A stretch of DNA of 64,000 nt from Doris montereyensis (GCA_037039925.1 JAXRKP010001732.1:32501-96500); one strand, 5' to 3'; positions 35,480-50,581 are shown, counted from the first letter of the stretch. Translations and numbers: made by a program. The notes: a model not told the origin generated them from the sequence alone.

Positions 35480-35850
35480 CGGCTTAGAAAACATCCTGAA
35501 ATGAAAAAGTATTAGATCACTTAGAAAACATCCTGAAATGAAACGCTTAGAAAACATCCTGAAATGAAATCACACATCCTGAAATGAAACAACTTGAAAT
35601 CACTTAGAAAAACATCCTGAAATTACTTGAGAGAAAACATCCTGAAATGAAAACTTGAGATCATAAAAACATCCTGAAAATGATCATCCTGAAATGAAAA
35701 CGAAAATCATTAGAAAACATCCTGAAATGAAAACGAACTGAAATGAAAACGTACTTGAGATCACTTAGAAAACATCCTGAAATGAAAACGTACTTGAGAT
35801 CACTTAGAAAACATCCTGAAATGAAAACGAATTGAGATCACTTACAACGT
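35480..35850. repeat. ~39-bp degenerate array
   Basis: The unit is CTTAGAAAACATCCTGAAAT, GAAAACGTACTTGAGATCA. Several units are shortened to the CATCCTGAAATGAAA core. Confidence 0.85.
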
Positions 35851-37908
<2,058 letters not shown>

Positions 37909-37909
37909 C

Positions 37910-38545
37910 ATATACAGTTTAATTCCGAATCGTTTCTAATACTGTTTAACAGTTTTGGTTAGTGTAATTCCGAATCGTTTCTCATGCTGTTTAACAGTTT
38001 GGTTAGTGTAATTCGAATTGTTACTCATGTTGTTTAACAGTTTTTTGGTTGGTGTAATTCCGAATCGTTTCTCATGCTGTTTAACAGTTTGGTTAGTGTA
38101 ATTCCGAATCGTTTCTCATGCTGTTTAACAGTTTGGTTACTGTAATTCCGAATCGTTTCTCATGCTTTTTAACAGTTTTGGTTAGTGTAATTCGAATCGT
38201 TTCTCATGCTGTTTAACAGTTTGGTTAGTGCAATTCGAAGTGTTACTCATGCTGTTTAACAGTTATGGTTAATGTAATTCGAATCGTTTCTCATGCTATT
38301 TAACAGTTTGGTTAGTGTAATTCCGAATCGTTTCTCATGCTGTTTAACAGTTTGGGTGTGTAATTCCTAATAATTTCTCATGCTGTTTAAGAGTTTGGTT
38401 AGTATAATTCCAAATCGTTTCTCATGCTGTTTAACGGTTTGGTTAGTGTAATTCCGAATCATTTTTCATGATGTTTAACAGTTTGGTAAGTGTAATTCGG
38501 AATCATTTCTCATGCTGTTGAACAGTTTGTTAGTGTCAGTGAACA
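37910..38545. repeat. 44-bp tandem array (about 14 copies)
   Basis: The unit is TTTCTCATGCTGTTTAACAG, TTTGGTTAGTGTAATTCCGA, ATCG. One-base differences and a few deletions distinguish copies. Confidence 0.9.
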
Positions 38546-38914
38546 AGTTTACAGCATTATAATTCCTTCTTATTAAAACAATATACTCGTTCCTTCCTAT
38601 TGAAATGATGTGCTATCGTTCCTTTGTCAGACGGAGTACGTGGCTTCCCATTGGATTCAAGGTCTGGAATTTTAGCCAATTGTAATACATGTACTACATG
38701 AATGTGCCTATACTGATGATCAAAAGAAACTATCACCCTATATTTACCAATGTGGCGTTTTTGCCTATAAACACAATTTTAAGTATGCAAACTAAATATT
38801 ATACAGTAATCAATTTAACTGTATAAAAAAAACACAATTGGAAATTTCTAAATTCCATGTAATCCATATAACATATTTCAATCTAATTCTATCAAGGTGA
38901 TAAATTAAACGGAG

Positions 38915-39243
38915 ACACAATATTCTAGACACAAGGTGTTCGCGTCTCCAACTCAAAGAACGTGAGTTCAAGCCCTGTGGACGGTTGAAAAACGTTGTCA
39001 AGATCTTTCGAGTAAAGTCTCCCCCCCCCCCCCCCCGCCTCACGTCTGGTCCAGGTAGGTGGATCGACACCTAGTCCCATCGAAGGCAGACGATACAAAT
39101 GAGGTCGCGTGTGCCGATCACAGCAGTCTGTGTATGATCCGTTGGCTGTTCACAAGGGCAGTCAGTAGAAAAGGCAACAACAGTACCAAAATCTGGATTT
39201 AACCTTAGTTGTGGAGATAGGTAAATCAAACTAAAGTTTAAAA
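38915..39243 (+). mobile_element. tRNA-derived SINE, copy 3, inside the Tc1-like element
   Basis: It begins with a degenerate head containing AACGTGAGTTCAAGCCCTG (B-box position), then a poly-C run, GGTCCAGGTAGGTGGATCGA, CACCTAGTCCCATCG, and the core GTGTGCCGATCACAGCAGTC, GGGCAGTCAGTAGAAAAGGC and end AGGTAAATCAAACTAAA. It lies in the 3' non-coding part of the transposon. Confidence 0.65.
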
Positions 39244-39304
39244 AAGCAACGAAAGGAAAGAACTAAGAGTTTCAAAACCATTAGGCCGTGTGGTTGGCGT
39301 CATC

Positions 39305-39962
39305 GTTGATCACAGCCATTGAGCCATGCATCTTTGGCATATATAGTGTATAGTCATTGAGCCATGCATCTTTGGCATGTAGAGTGTACAGCCATTGAGC
39401 CATACATCTTTGTCATGTAGAGTGTACAGCCATTGAGCCATGCATCTTTGGCATGTAGAGTGTACAGCCATTGAGCCATGTATCTTTGGCATGTAGAGTG
39501 TACAGCCATTGAGCCATGTGTCTTTGGCATATTGAGTGTACAGCCATTGAGCCGTACATCTTTGGCATATAGAGTGTACAGCCATTGAGCCGTACATCTT
39601 TGGCATAAATAGTGTATAGCCATTGAGCCATGCATCTTTGATGTATATATTGTACAGCCATTGAGCCATGCATCTTTGGCATATAGAAGTACATACCATT
39701 GAGCCATGTATCTTTGGCGTATAGAGTGTACAGCCATTGAGCCATGTATCTTTGGCGTATAGAGTGTACAGCCATTAAGCCATGTATCTTTGGCATATAG
39801 AGTGTACAGCCATTGAGCCATGTATCTTTGGCGTATAGAGTATACAGTCACTGAACCATGTATCTTTGGCGTATAGAGTGTACAGCCATTGAGCGGTGTG
39901 TCTTTGGCGTATAGAGTGTACAGTCACTGAGCCATGCATTTTTGGCGTATAGAGTGTACATA
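39305..39962. repeat. 38-bp tandem array (17 copies) inside the Tc1-like element
   Basis: The unit is CATGTATCTTTGGCGTATAG, AGTGTACAGCCATTGAGC. The minus strand is open in all three frames through most of it because neither the unit nor its junctions contain stops, giving 38-residue-period readings such as MHGSMAVHS. It lies between the transposase C-terminus and the SINE. Confidence 0.9.
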
Positions 39963-39989
39963 ATTTAAGATACAATGTTGAGAAACAGT

Positions 39990-40330
39990 ATTCTATGCAT
40001 TAATGAAAGCTAGTTTAAATTCATTAATGTCCGTTTGAAGATGAAACAAGGTGCGAACATGCCCATCAATCTTGTCCCTCAAAAGCTCAATAAGGTTCAA
40101 GTTTGGTGAATTAGAAGCCAAGTTTCCATTAATTTTATGTTACTGGTGACAAACAAAAATCCTGAGTGGTTATTGCTCGATGCGTGGGTGTATCATCCTT
40201 CTGGAATACCATGTGACGTCTATGTTGATGCAAGAATTAAAGGAGGTTGAGTCTGTAACACCTCGTCAATGTATCTGGCGGTCATGTTTCTCTTGAGTAC
40301 TACCAATTAAGTTCTTTAATGTCTCCACAT
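39990..40330 (-). pseudogene. Tc1-like transposase, catalytic C-terminal half
   Basis: The minus strand reads (with stops and shifts) NMTARYIDEVLQTQ, then FQKDDTPTHRAITTQDF, then NLNLIELLRDKIDGHVRTL and HLQTDINEFKLAF. These align with the Tc1 patterns NxTAxRYxxExL, FQQDNAPxHxA (second catalytic Asp), SPDLNPIExLWDxL (catalytic Glu) and the closing helix. The Asn of the DNA motif is changed to Asp, and the D of SPDLN to N. Confidence 0.8.
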
Positions 40331-40357
40331 ACAGTCATACTTCGTTTGTCGCTGGCT

Positions 40358-40555
<198 letters not shown>

Positions 40556-41090
40556 TACGCACATGAAAGTAGCGATCATTAGCTGCTCTGTAACGGTTTA
40601 ACCTCCCATCATAATGTTTCAGGAGAAAACGAGAGTCAGCTCTGAAAACCACATCCTCCCATTGACCAATTTAAACTATCTGCGATGAAACTGAGCCTAT
40701 ATTACTCTAGCTCGGCAATGATGAATACGCAGATGGCTTATCGTAGCAGGGATTCGTGTAACGGTGACAAATGGGATACTTCTACGGTGGGCAGTTTATC
40801 GACTGATCTTAACTTGTCTTGGAAACTCACGAACTGCTTTAGATGCTATTCTCAAGCGATCCCGCAAGTGAAGACTTCTGATATATAGCGATCTTGAACT
40901 TATCTTGGTACCTTTGGCGGCCACTTGTTGGTCTGTCTATCGCAGAGCTAGTAGCTTCGTGATGTTCCCTTAGAGCTCGGATACTTTTTCTTTGATCATT
41001 AATTGCCTTAGCCACGACGGATACCTAGCGTTTGCCCCAGCATTCCCAGAGCTTGATTTCTCTAATTTTATTTCTATCATAACATTGCTA
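40556..41090 (-). pseudogene. Tc1-like transposase, DNA-binding N-terminal half and first Asp region
   Basis: The minus strand reads VSVVAKAINDQRKSIRALREH, DRPTSGRQRYQDK (the GRPR-like linker between the two helix-turn-helix domains), LRDRLRIASKAVRE, and MVFRADSRFLLKHYDGRLNR. The last corresponds to VLFSDESRFxLxxxDGRxRV, so the first catalytic Asp in FSDESRF has been lost (FRADSRF). Frames change between the pieces. Confidence 0.8.
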
Positions 41091-41389
41091 TTTAACTGCA
41101 AATAACTACGTGTTATGCGACTTCAGATAACCCTTCCGACAAGCTTTCATCCCTTGCAAAACAAAGAAGGCTTAAATACCCACTAGTGCTTTGGACGAAT
41201 TCATTTTCCAGTTTTACACATAAATACAAACAGTGAGCCTCCAAAAATAAGCTCAGGTTTATTTTGTTTCTAGATAAGTGAAATTCAGTTGTATTTTGAA
41301 CATTGCGAACAAATTAAAATGGCTACGCTCGAGTTCAGCCATTTAAATGGAAATTGAAAAGTGTGTACTTTCTTTTGATCGCCAGTATA

Positions 41390-41837
41390 TACCGCAAGAC
41401 AGCTTTGTAGCACGCCTGGCTTCTGGACGCAACTCAATCCTCTTGTGATTGCTTTACCACTCATAGCCAGCCAGTTACCATATTATCATTGACTTCAGGT
41501 GACATCTTTATACTCGAAGCCTTAGACACACTACGATAGTGATTCTCTTTGTTTAAGAACACTTGATAACCAGGCATAGTTAGAAAAAAAAAACAACAGG
41601 AAGAAACAAAAGGTTATCTTCAGAGGATAGTTTGCTTTTCTCACTGCCATCCATGTTTACTCGCATTTCGCATGATTTTCTTCCCGTCTCGATCTTTCTA
41701 AACAAACGACATCATCCTGTTTTCGTCCACCACTTTAAATTCATCAACATGATTGTTTTGACCATTAAAGGTTTAATTTTTACTGTTTACGTGATTTCAT
41801 CCGCCTTCAATATTTATACAGTTAATCTTATTACTTC
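41390..41837. other. Unique DNA
   Basis: An 85-codon frame at 41632-41889 is hydrophobic in part but runs into the following array and is not a convincing gene. Confidence 0.4.
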
Positions 41838-44113
41838 TCTCGACCCCCCCCCCCTCCCTTGCTCCCCCCTCCCACTGTTCCATTTTTAAACAATCTGTAT
41901 GATTTACCCCCCCCCCCTGTTCCATTTTTCCAATTGCTCCCCCCTCCCACTGTTCCATTTTTAAACAATCTGTATGATTGCTCCCCTCCCTCACCCTCCT
42001 GTTCCATTTTTAAACAATCTGTATAATTTCTCGCTCCCTCCCCCCTCCCACTGTTCCATTTTTAAAACAATCTGTATGATTGCTCCCCTCCCTCCCCCGA
42101 CTCTTAATTTTTAAACAATCTGTATGATTGCTCTCCCACTGTTCCATTTTTCAATCCCATGTTTACCCCTCTGTATGATTGTTCCTCCCCACTCCCCCCC
42201 CTCCTTCACTGTTCCAAAACAATCTGTATGACTGCTCTCCCCTCACCCCCACTCCCCACATTCATTTTTAAAAGCAGTCTGTAATCGCTTGTTTCGTCAG
42301 ACGTCCATTTTTAAACATGCTGTATGATTGTTCTCGCCCCCTCCCTCTCCCCGACTCTTCCATTTTTAAAAGTCTGTATGATTGCTCTCTCCCTCCCTAC
42401 CCCCCTCTTCGATTTCAAAAAGTCTGTCTGGTTGCTTCTCCTCCCCTCACCCCACCCCCACATTCATCCATTTTAAAACAATCTGTCATTGTTTCTCTCC
42501 CCTCTCCCACTCCTCCGTTTTTAAAGTCTGTATGATTGTTCTTTCCCCTCTCAATCTTCTCCGTTTTTAAACAATCTGTATGATTGCTCTCTCTCCTCTA
42601 TCAATCCTCCGTTTTTAAATAGTCTGTATGATTGCTCTCTCCCTCTATCAATTCTCCGTTTTTAAACAATCTCTATGATTGCTCTCTCTCTCTCCTCTAT
42701 CAATCCTCCGTTTTTAAACAGTCTGTATGATTGCTCTCTCCCTCCGTTTTTAAACAGTCTCAATTCCTCCCTTTTTCCGTTTTTAAACAGTCTGTATGAT
42801 TGCTCTCTCCCTCTATCAATCCTCCGTTTTTAAACAGTCTGTATATCAATCCTCTGTTTTTTGCTCTTAAACAGTCTGAATGATTGCCTCTCCCTCTGTG
42901 TTTTTAAACATTTCTATGAAATCCTCCGTTTTTAAACAGTCTGTATGATCTATCCGTTTTTAAACAGTCTGTATGATTGCTCTCTCCCCTCTATCAATCC
43001 TCCGTTTTTAAACAGTCTGTATGATTGCTCTCTCCCCTCTATCAATCCTCCGTTTTTAAACAGTCTGTATGATTGCTCTCTCCCCTGTATCAATCCTCCG
43101 TTTTTAAACAGTCTGTATGATTGCTCTCTCCCCTCTATCAACTTCCTCCGTTTTTAAACAGTCTCTATGATGGCTCTCTCTCCTCTCGATCAATCCTCCG
43201 TTTTTAAACAGTCTGTATGATTGCTCTCTCCCCTCTATCAATCCTCCGTTTTTAAACAGTCTGTATGATTGCTCTCTCCCCTCTATCAATCCTCCGTTTT
43301 TAAACAGTCTGTATGATTGCTCTCTCCCCTCTATCAATCCTCCGTTTTTAAACAGTCTGTATGATTGCTCTCTCCCCTCTATCAATCCTCCGTTTTTAAA
43401 CAGTCTGTATGATTGCTCTCTCCCCTCTCTCAATCCTCCGTTTTTAAACAGTCTGTATGATTGCTCTCTCCCCTCTATCACTTCTGCGTTTTTAAACAAT
43501 CTCTATGATTGCTCTCCTCCCTCTCCCAAAAAGTCTCTATGATTGCTCTCTCCCCTCCCCTCCCAATCCTTTGTTTTTAAACAGTCTCTATCATTGCTCT
43601 CTCCCGTCTCTCAATCGTCTGTTTTTAAACAGTCTTTATCATTGCTCTCTCCCCCTCCCACTCCTCCGTTTTGAAACAGTCTGTATCATTGTTCACTCCC
43701 CCTTTAACTCCTACCTGTTTACACAGTCTGTATGGTTGCTCTCTCCCTCCCCCTCACTCTCTTCCATTTTAAACAGTCTGTATGATTGTATCATTGCTAA
43801 CTCCTCTGTTTTTAAACCCCTTCCCGACTCCTCATTTTTAAACAGTCTGTATGATTGCTCTCTCACCCCCCCCCCCCCTTCCTAACTCCTCTGTTTTTAA
43901 ACAGTCTGTATGATTGCTCTCTCACCCCCTCCCCCACCCCCACTCCTTCTGTTTTTAAACAGTCTCTATCATTGCTCTCTCCCTCTCTCCCAATCTCTTT
44001 GTTTTTAAACAGTGTCTATCTCTCTCTCCCTCTCTCTCTCTCTCTGTTTTTAAACAGTCTCTATCTCTCTCTCTCTCCTCTCTCTCACTCCTCCTGTTTT
44101 GAAACAGTCTCTA

Positions 44114-44163
<50 letters not shown>

Positions 44164-45415
44164 TCTCCTTTCACACACTACCTTTTTACGACTGCGTTTG
44201 TAAACAGTCTGTATGATTGCTTCTCGTCATGTCTCCCCCACTCCTAGGTTTTTAAAGTCTGTATGACTGCTCTCTCCCTTGATTCCCCCGCTCTTCCATT
44301 TTTAAACAGTCTGTATGATTGTTTCTCCGTTTTTAAACCTGTATGATTTCCCTCTAACTCCTCTGTTTTTAAACAGTCTGTATGACTGCCCTCTCCCCCC
44401 TTTCACGTCTCCTTTTTAAACAGTCTGTATGATTGCTCTCTCACCCCCCCACTCCTCCGTTTTTAAACAGTCTGTATGATTGCTCTCTCACCCCCACCCC
44501 CCCACCCCCCACTCCTCCGTTTTTAAACAGTCTGTATGACTGCTCTCTCCACCCCACTTCTCCGTTTTTAAACAGTCTGTATGACTGCTCTCTCCACCCC
44601 CCCCCCACTTCTCCGTTTTTAAACAGTCTGTATGACTGCTCTCTCTCTCTCTCTCTCTCTCCCACTTCTCCGTTTTTAAACAGTCTGTATGACTGCTCTC
44701 TCCACCCCCCACTTCTCTCGTTTTTAAACAGTCTCTAAGGATGACTGCTCTCTCCACCCCCACTCCTCCGTTTTTAAACAGTTTGTATGACTGCTCTCTC
44801 CACCCCCCCCTTCCACTCTCCGTTTTTAAACAGTTTGTATGACTGCTCTCTCCACCCCTCCCACTCCTCCGTTTTAAACAGTCTGTATGACTGCTCTCTC
44901 CATGTCCCCCCCCACTCCTCCGTTTTTAAACAGTCTGTATGACTGCTCTCTCCAACCACCCTCCCCCACTTCTCCGTTTTTAAACAGTCTGTATGACTGC
45001 TCCTCTCTCTCCCCCAATTCTCCGTTTTTAAACAGTCTGTATGACTGCTCTCTCCTTCTCCGTTTTTAAACAGTCTGTATGATTGCCCTCTCTTTCCCCT
45101 ACTTCTCCGTTTTTAAACAGTCTGTATGACTGCCCTCTCCACCCCCACTCCTCCGTTTTTAAACAGTTTGTATGACTGCTCTCTCCACCCCCCCCACTTC
45201 TCCGTTTTTAAACAGTCTGTATGACTGCTCTCTCCAGCCACCCCCACTTCTCCGTTTTTAAACAGTCTGTATGACTGCTCTCTCCACCCCCCCTACTCCT
45301 CCGTTTTTAAACAGTTTGAACGATTGCTTCTCGCTCTCTCTTCCCCACTCCTAATTTTTTTAAACAGTCTTCATGATTGATCTCTCCCCCTCCCCTCCCC
45401 CCACAGTTTTAAACA
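41838..45415. repeat. 48-bp satellite, about 75 copies
   Basis: The core TTTTTAAACAGTCTGTATGA, YTGCTCTCTC is highly conserved and is followed by a variable C/T-rich part (CCCTCTATCAATCCTCCG in the homogeneous block 42955-43490, CACCCCCCACTTCTCCG later). In the homogeneous block both strands are open with a 16-residue period (FLNSLYDCSLPSINPP on plus, SYRLFKNGGLIEGREQ on minus). Weak degenerate units continue to about 45740. Confidence 0.95.
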
Positions 45416-46394
45416 CTACGCATGAAAACTATCCGTCCTCGACTTTAACTAAGTACCAGGATTTCTCTCTCTCCCCCTCCCCCACACCCGCCTCATACAT
45501 TGTAATAACAGGTTAACACGATAGCTTCCTTCCCAGTGTTCAATTTTTATACCGTCTTTAGGATTGATTACCCTCCTCTATTTTTAAAGTCTACCATTAT
45601 ATTCGTCTTTACCTGTCTTACCCAAGTCAGCTTTGTAACTAATGCTTTATTTAAATCACGTGACTGTCTTAAGTACTCTTCTTTAAGACTGTATAGTTCC
45701 TTTTCTTCTCATTACAGTAGGTCAAGACGAACTTAAGAGTCTTTTCTCTCTTTACTCATTGATTAGATCATTTCACCTCCACTCGCAGCTAATGGGTTTT
45801 TTTTTATATTTTGTCTTGCATACAATTTTTGCTTCAGGTGGAAATTCCTGGTGGCGTGTCTCTTTTATTTGCTTTTTTTTTCAGGATTTTTATCCTTTTT
45901 CTGTCCCGTCTTTACGTCTACGGTCATTACCATTCTATTACCTGAGAGCATCCCTGGTGGCACAATGGCTAACGAAGTTCATTTTAAACGAAGTTTTCTA
46001 GTTTTAGCTTTTCAATTGCTCCGCCGAGATAATTTATCGCCAAGCTTTCGTGGACATAGAATAAGATACAATAAATATAAGACAGTAGAATCAATAATTT
46101 AAAAAGAACAACCCCTGTTGTATCGTTCGCGGGTTGAACGTTTAGAGAGAAATTACATGGTTCTACTGAAAATGCAAATATAAAATGGTAAAGCTTTTCA
46201 AGCAGTGCTGGTTCAGCGGCATTTTCCATCAGAGCTTAACGATAAAGACGGATAATTTAAAGTTCGTTTCCACATAAGTGCAGGCTCACCGATTGTATAT
46301 CAGTTATCCCCATCATACCATTCCATTCAAAGTCCTTCTCAACTCCTTGGGAATTCATTCAGTAGAAGATCCTGTAAGGTGCTTACTCTCTGGC
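45416..46394. other. Decayed satellite edge and unique DNA
   Basis: To about 45740 isolated TTTTTAAAGTCT-like pieces remain. After that, overlapping frames at 45759-46001, 45851-46102 (plus) and 45984-46229 (minus) have no recognisable domain. Confidence 0.4.
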
Positions 46395-48032
46395 AAGACC
46401 ATTCTCTAACTACTATAGCGGGGTACCATTTGCTCTAACTACTATAGCGGGGTACCATTTGCTCTAACTACTATAGCGGGGTACCATTTGCTTTAACTAC
46501 TATAGCGGGGTACCATTTGCTTTAACTACTATAGCGGGGTACCATTTGCTTTAACTACTATAGCGGGGTACCATTTGCTTTAACTACTATAGAAGGGTAC
46601 CATTTGCTTTAACTACTATAGCGGGGTAGCCATTTGCTTTAACCATTATAGCGGGGTAGCCATTGCTCTAACCATTATAGCGGGGTAGCCATTGCTCTAA
46701 CTATTATAGTGGGGGTATTCATCGCTCTAACCATTATAGCGGGGTAGCCATTGTTATAACTATTATAGCGGAGTAGCCATTGCTCTAACCATTATAGCGG
46801 GGTAGCCATTGCTCTAACTATTATAGCGGGGTATTCATCGCTCTAACCATTATAGCGGGGTAGCCATTGTTCTAACTATTATAGCGGGGTAGTCATTGCT
46901 CTAACCATTTATAGCGGGGGTAGCCATTGCTCTAACCATTATAGCAAGGTAGCCATTGTTCTAACTATTATAGCGGGGTAGCCATTGCTCTAACTATTAT
47001 AGCGGAGTAGCCATTGCTCTAACTATTATAGCGGAGTAGCTATTGCTCTAACTATTATAGCGGAGTAGCCATTGCTATAACTATTATAGCGGAATAGCCA
47101 TCGCTCTAACTATTATAGCGGGGTAGCCATTGCTCTAACTATTATAGCGGAGTAGCCATTGCTCTAACTATTATAGCGGAGTAGCCATTGCTATAACTAT
47201 TATAGCGGAGTAGCCATTGCTCTAACTATTATAGTGGGGTAGCCATTGCTCTAACTGTTATAGCGGGATAGCCATTGCTCTAACTATTATAGCGGAGTAG
47301 CCATTGCTCTAACTATTATAGCGGATTAGCCATTGCTCTAACTATTATAGCGGAGTAGCCATTGCTCTAACTATTATAGCGGGGTAGCCAATGCTCTAAC
47401 TATTATAGCGGAGTAGCCGTTGCTCTATTATAGCGGAGTAGCCATTGCTCTAACTATTATAGCGGAGTAGCGACTGCTCTAACTATTATAGCGGAGTAGC
47501 GACTGCTCTAACTATTATAGCGGAGTAGCGACTGCTCTAACTATTATAGCGGAGTAGCGACTGCTCTAACTATTATAGCGGAATAGCCATTGCTCTTACT
47601 ATTGTAGCGGAGTAGCCATTGCTCTAACTATTATAGCGGAGTAGCCATTGCTCTAACTATTATAGCGCAGTAGCCATTGCTCTAACCATTATAGCGGGTA
47701 CCCATTGCTCTAACTATTATAGCGCAGTAGCCATTGCTCTAACTATTATAGCGGAGTAGCCATTGCTCTAAGTATTATAGCGGAGTAGCCATTGCTCTAA
47801 CAATTATAGTGGGGGCCATAGCTCTAACTATTAGCCATTGCTCTAACTATTATAGTGGGGTAGCCATTGCTCTAACTATTATAGTGGGGTAGCCATTGTG
47901 GGGTAGCCATTGCTCTAACTATTATAGTGGGGTAGCCATTGCTCTAACTATTATAGTGGGGTAGCCATTGCTCTAACTATTATAGTGGGGTAGCCATTGC
48001 TCTAACTATTATAGTGGGGTAGCCATTGCTAC
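46395..48032. repeat. 29-bp satellite, about 56 copies
   Basis: The unit is TCTAACTATTATAGCGGAGT, AGCCATTGC. The first eight units (to about 46620) are a distinct subtype with GGGGTACCATTTGC and a KpnI-type GGTACC; the last units (after 47840) have AGTGGGG. Confidence 0.95.
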
Positions 48033-48187
48033 CTGAACCTGAACCGAGTCAGGAAAACAGAGAGAAGTAACTACTGTAAGACTACAACTGACAAAACACC
48101 AGGGACAGCCTTGGGTTTTGAACTGGTGTTGTCGTCATTGCAACACACCTAAGTGTATAAAGGACATGTTATAAAAGTTACATCTCT

Positions 48188-48404
48188 TGGTTGTAAGTTA
48201 ACAATAGCAAAGAGTGTCATTGAACAATACATGGCATTGGTTCTAAGTTAACAATAGCAAAGAGTGTCATAGAACAATAAATGACATTGGTTCTAAGTTA
48301 GCAATAGCAAAGAGTGTCATAGAACAATAAATGGCATTGGTTCTAAGTTAACAATAGCAAAGAGTGTCATAGAACAATAAATGGCATTGGTTCTAAGTTA
48401 TAAA
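48188..48404. repeat. 50-bp tandem array (4-5 copies)
   Basis: The unit is AAAGAGTGTCATAGAACAAT, AAATGGCATTGGTTCTAAGT, TAACAATAGC. Nearly identical copies. Confidence 0.9.
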
Positions 48405-48690
48405 CCATTTATACAATGTGTTTTGGACATATTGGATTCCTCCACAGTAAACCTTAATTTATACAATGTGTTCTGGCCATTTTGGGTTCCTCCACAGTAA
48501 ACCATTTATACAATGTGCTCTGGCCATTTTAGGTTGCTCCATAGAAAACCAAATATACGATGTACTCTGGTCATTTTAGGTTCATCCATAGTAAACCAAA
48601 TAGTGGAGGAACCCAATATGTCCAAAACACATTGTATAAATTATTTACTGTGGAGGAACCCAATATGTCAGAACACATTGTATAAACTAC
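48405..48690. repeat. 47-bp units in direct and inverted orientation
   Basis: Four direct units (ATACAATGTGTTCTGGCCAT, TTTGGGTTCCTCCACAGTAA, ACCATTT) at 48408-48600 are followed by two inverted units (GGAGGAACCCAATATGTC, AACACATTGTATAAA) at 48603-48690. The inverted copies could fold back onto the direct ones. Confidence 0.85.
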
Positions 48691-48692
48691 TT

Positions 48693-48786
48693 ACTTACTG
48701 GCTGACTTACTTACTTACTTAATTATTTACTTACTTACTTACTTACTTATCCACTTACTTACTTACTTACCTACTTACTTACTTAC
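48693..48786. repeat. (ACTT)n microsatellite
   Basis: About 20 ACTT units with a few interruptions, directly abutting a LINE 3' end on its other side, so it may be that element's tail. Confidence 0.9.
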
Positions 48787-48791
48787 TACCC

Positions 48792-49510
48792 ATTATGCCA
48801 GTTGGCATGTAGGTTCATCAATGAAAGATCTCCATCTCTCTCTTTTCATGGCAAGTGTCTTTATGGAATTCCAGGTGTCGCGCGCAAATCTTTAATATCA
48901 TTCTCTGCTGTTCTTCTCCAAGTTGTTTTTGGCCTGCCATGTCTCCTTTTACCTTCAGGGGTCCAATGTAGGGCAATCTTGGTGATGCTCCCTTCTTCTT
49001 TTCTTAAAACCTACTCTATCTACCTCCATCATCTTTTAAGAAGAATGTCTTGCATGTGGTCTATTTTGCAGTTTCGGAGCAGAGTCTCGTTTTGAAATTT
49101 TGTTTGGCCAAAATATATATTTTGATTTTTCGCAGGCATTTGGTGTGGAATGAGGACAACTTTTTGTTCATGTCTCTGTCCGTCACAATCCAGCATTCAG
49201 ATCTATATAGTAGAGTTGATAGGTCACATCTTTGGTAAATTTTAGGCGTTGTGGCAATATTGTATTCTTTTGTTTTTCATACATTTTGAAGAAGTTCCTG
49301 GGAGTTTTTTGCTCTGTTTAGACGTATGTTAACGTCTTTGTCAGCTCCTCCGCTACTTGTGACAACGCTGCCTAAATATGTCAATTCCTTAGATTTTCGT
49401 ATGCTTGTGTTATTGATGAGGGTTGAGAATGGATTTTGAACATGTAATGTCATTTAGTTCAGATTTTGTAAGGCTTATATTTAAACTTATCTGTTGACCA
49501 AAATAGCTCT
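48792..49510 (-). mobile_element. Second LINE family (B), RT thumb/C-terminal fragment
   Basis: The minus strand from about 49500 reads, across frameshifts, INISLTKSE, KSKELTYLGSVVTSSGGADK, DVNIRLNRAKNSQELLQNVW, IYQRCDLSTLLYRSECWIVT, DMNKKLSSFHTKCLRKI, later GDMAGQKQLGEEQQRMILK and MNLHANWHNG. This is the stretch downstream of the RT catalytic box in RTE-like invertebrate LINEs (TYLGSxxTxDGG ... IxxRIxxA ... LLYGSExW ... FHxxCLRRI). It differs clearly from family A, whose equivalent reads SYNYLGVMINSEGK. 5'-truncated, with an (ACTT)n microsatellite at its 3' end. Confidence 0.8.
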
Positions 49511-50510
49511 CTTGAGCCGGAGGTTTTAAACGTTCATGAATTAATTCTGAAGATGCGTATTTGCGTAGACCGTAAGCGATGCTCAAGACATGTACACTCA
49601 AGCAAAATGATAATAGTTATGTAAAACTGACAGAGGAAAACTCAACACAACCGCAAATGTGGACGAAGAAATGGCTAGGAAGGAATGTAGAATAACTTAA
49701 GGAGTAGGTCTTCAGGCGAGAAAGAAGGGCATACGGAAGCGTTATTAGTTCCGGTCATCGCTATTGATGGTCAGACATAAGTGGATTTTAAACTAATAAA
49801 AATGAAGCTATTTTCACGATTGGTAGACATTGGTAGAACGTTACTGTATGGACCGTCACGTGTAGGAAAACAGCAGACAGTGCAAACACGTTTTCTTACT
49901 GTGTACTATGGTGTGTTTTAAGTGGTTTGGCATTATGACGTGTTGTTTTGTTTTGCTGGTTGCTTATTATCACACCTTGTCTATGAGCATCACAGATTTA
50001 CTGTTGAATTATTATCTTTAAGTTACAGGATGACAAACTTAAATCTGAAACAATGATAAAAAAAATGTTTTATTTTATATATCCCATAGGGTGAATCAAA
50101 CAACAACTGCCAAAGATTTTGAGATTTAATTTTAACTGGACAGTGAGCCAATCCATGCACCTTTTGTCACAAATGCTCACAGCAATACTTAACTCGGTAT
50201 ACAAATGCAATTATTACTGATGAATTATCTTTAGAGATAATATGTTAAATTAAGTGAGCGAGTGTGTCAAAAGCTTCCATATCGACCTTGCTAATCAAAT
50301 GATGTGTAAAATTTACAATGCAAATGGGACTGTCAAAAGCAGTAACGTTAAACCGTTTCCACCTATTACGCCGACAGTTTGTTTTAGAAAGCTATGTTAC
50401 CTGACTTTAAAATCCAATCCACAATTTATATCTCAATCCACATTTAGCAGATACATTTATATATATTATATACAATATTTATCGATATACATGTATATAT
50501 TATATATTTG

Positions 50511-50581
<71 letters not shown>

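Noticed and set aside
45950..46060. tRNA-like A box (GGTGGCACAATGGCTAACG) suggesting a tRNA or SINE head
   Set aside because: No matching B box at the right distance and no cloverleaf that I could fold.
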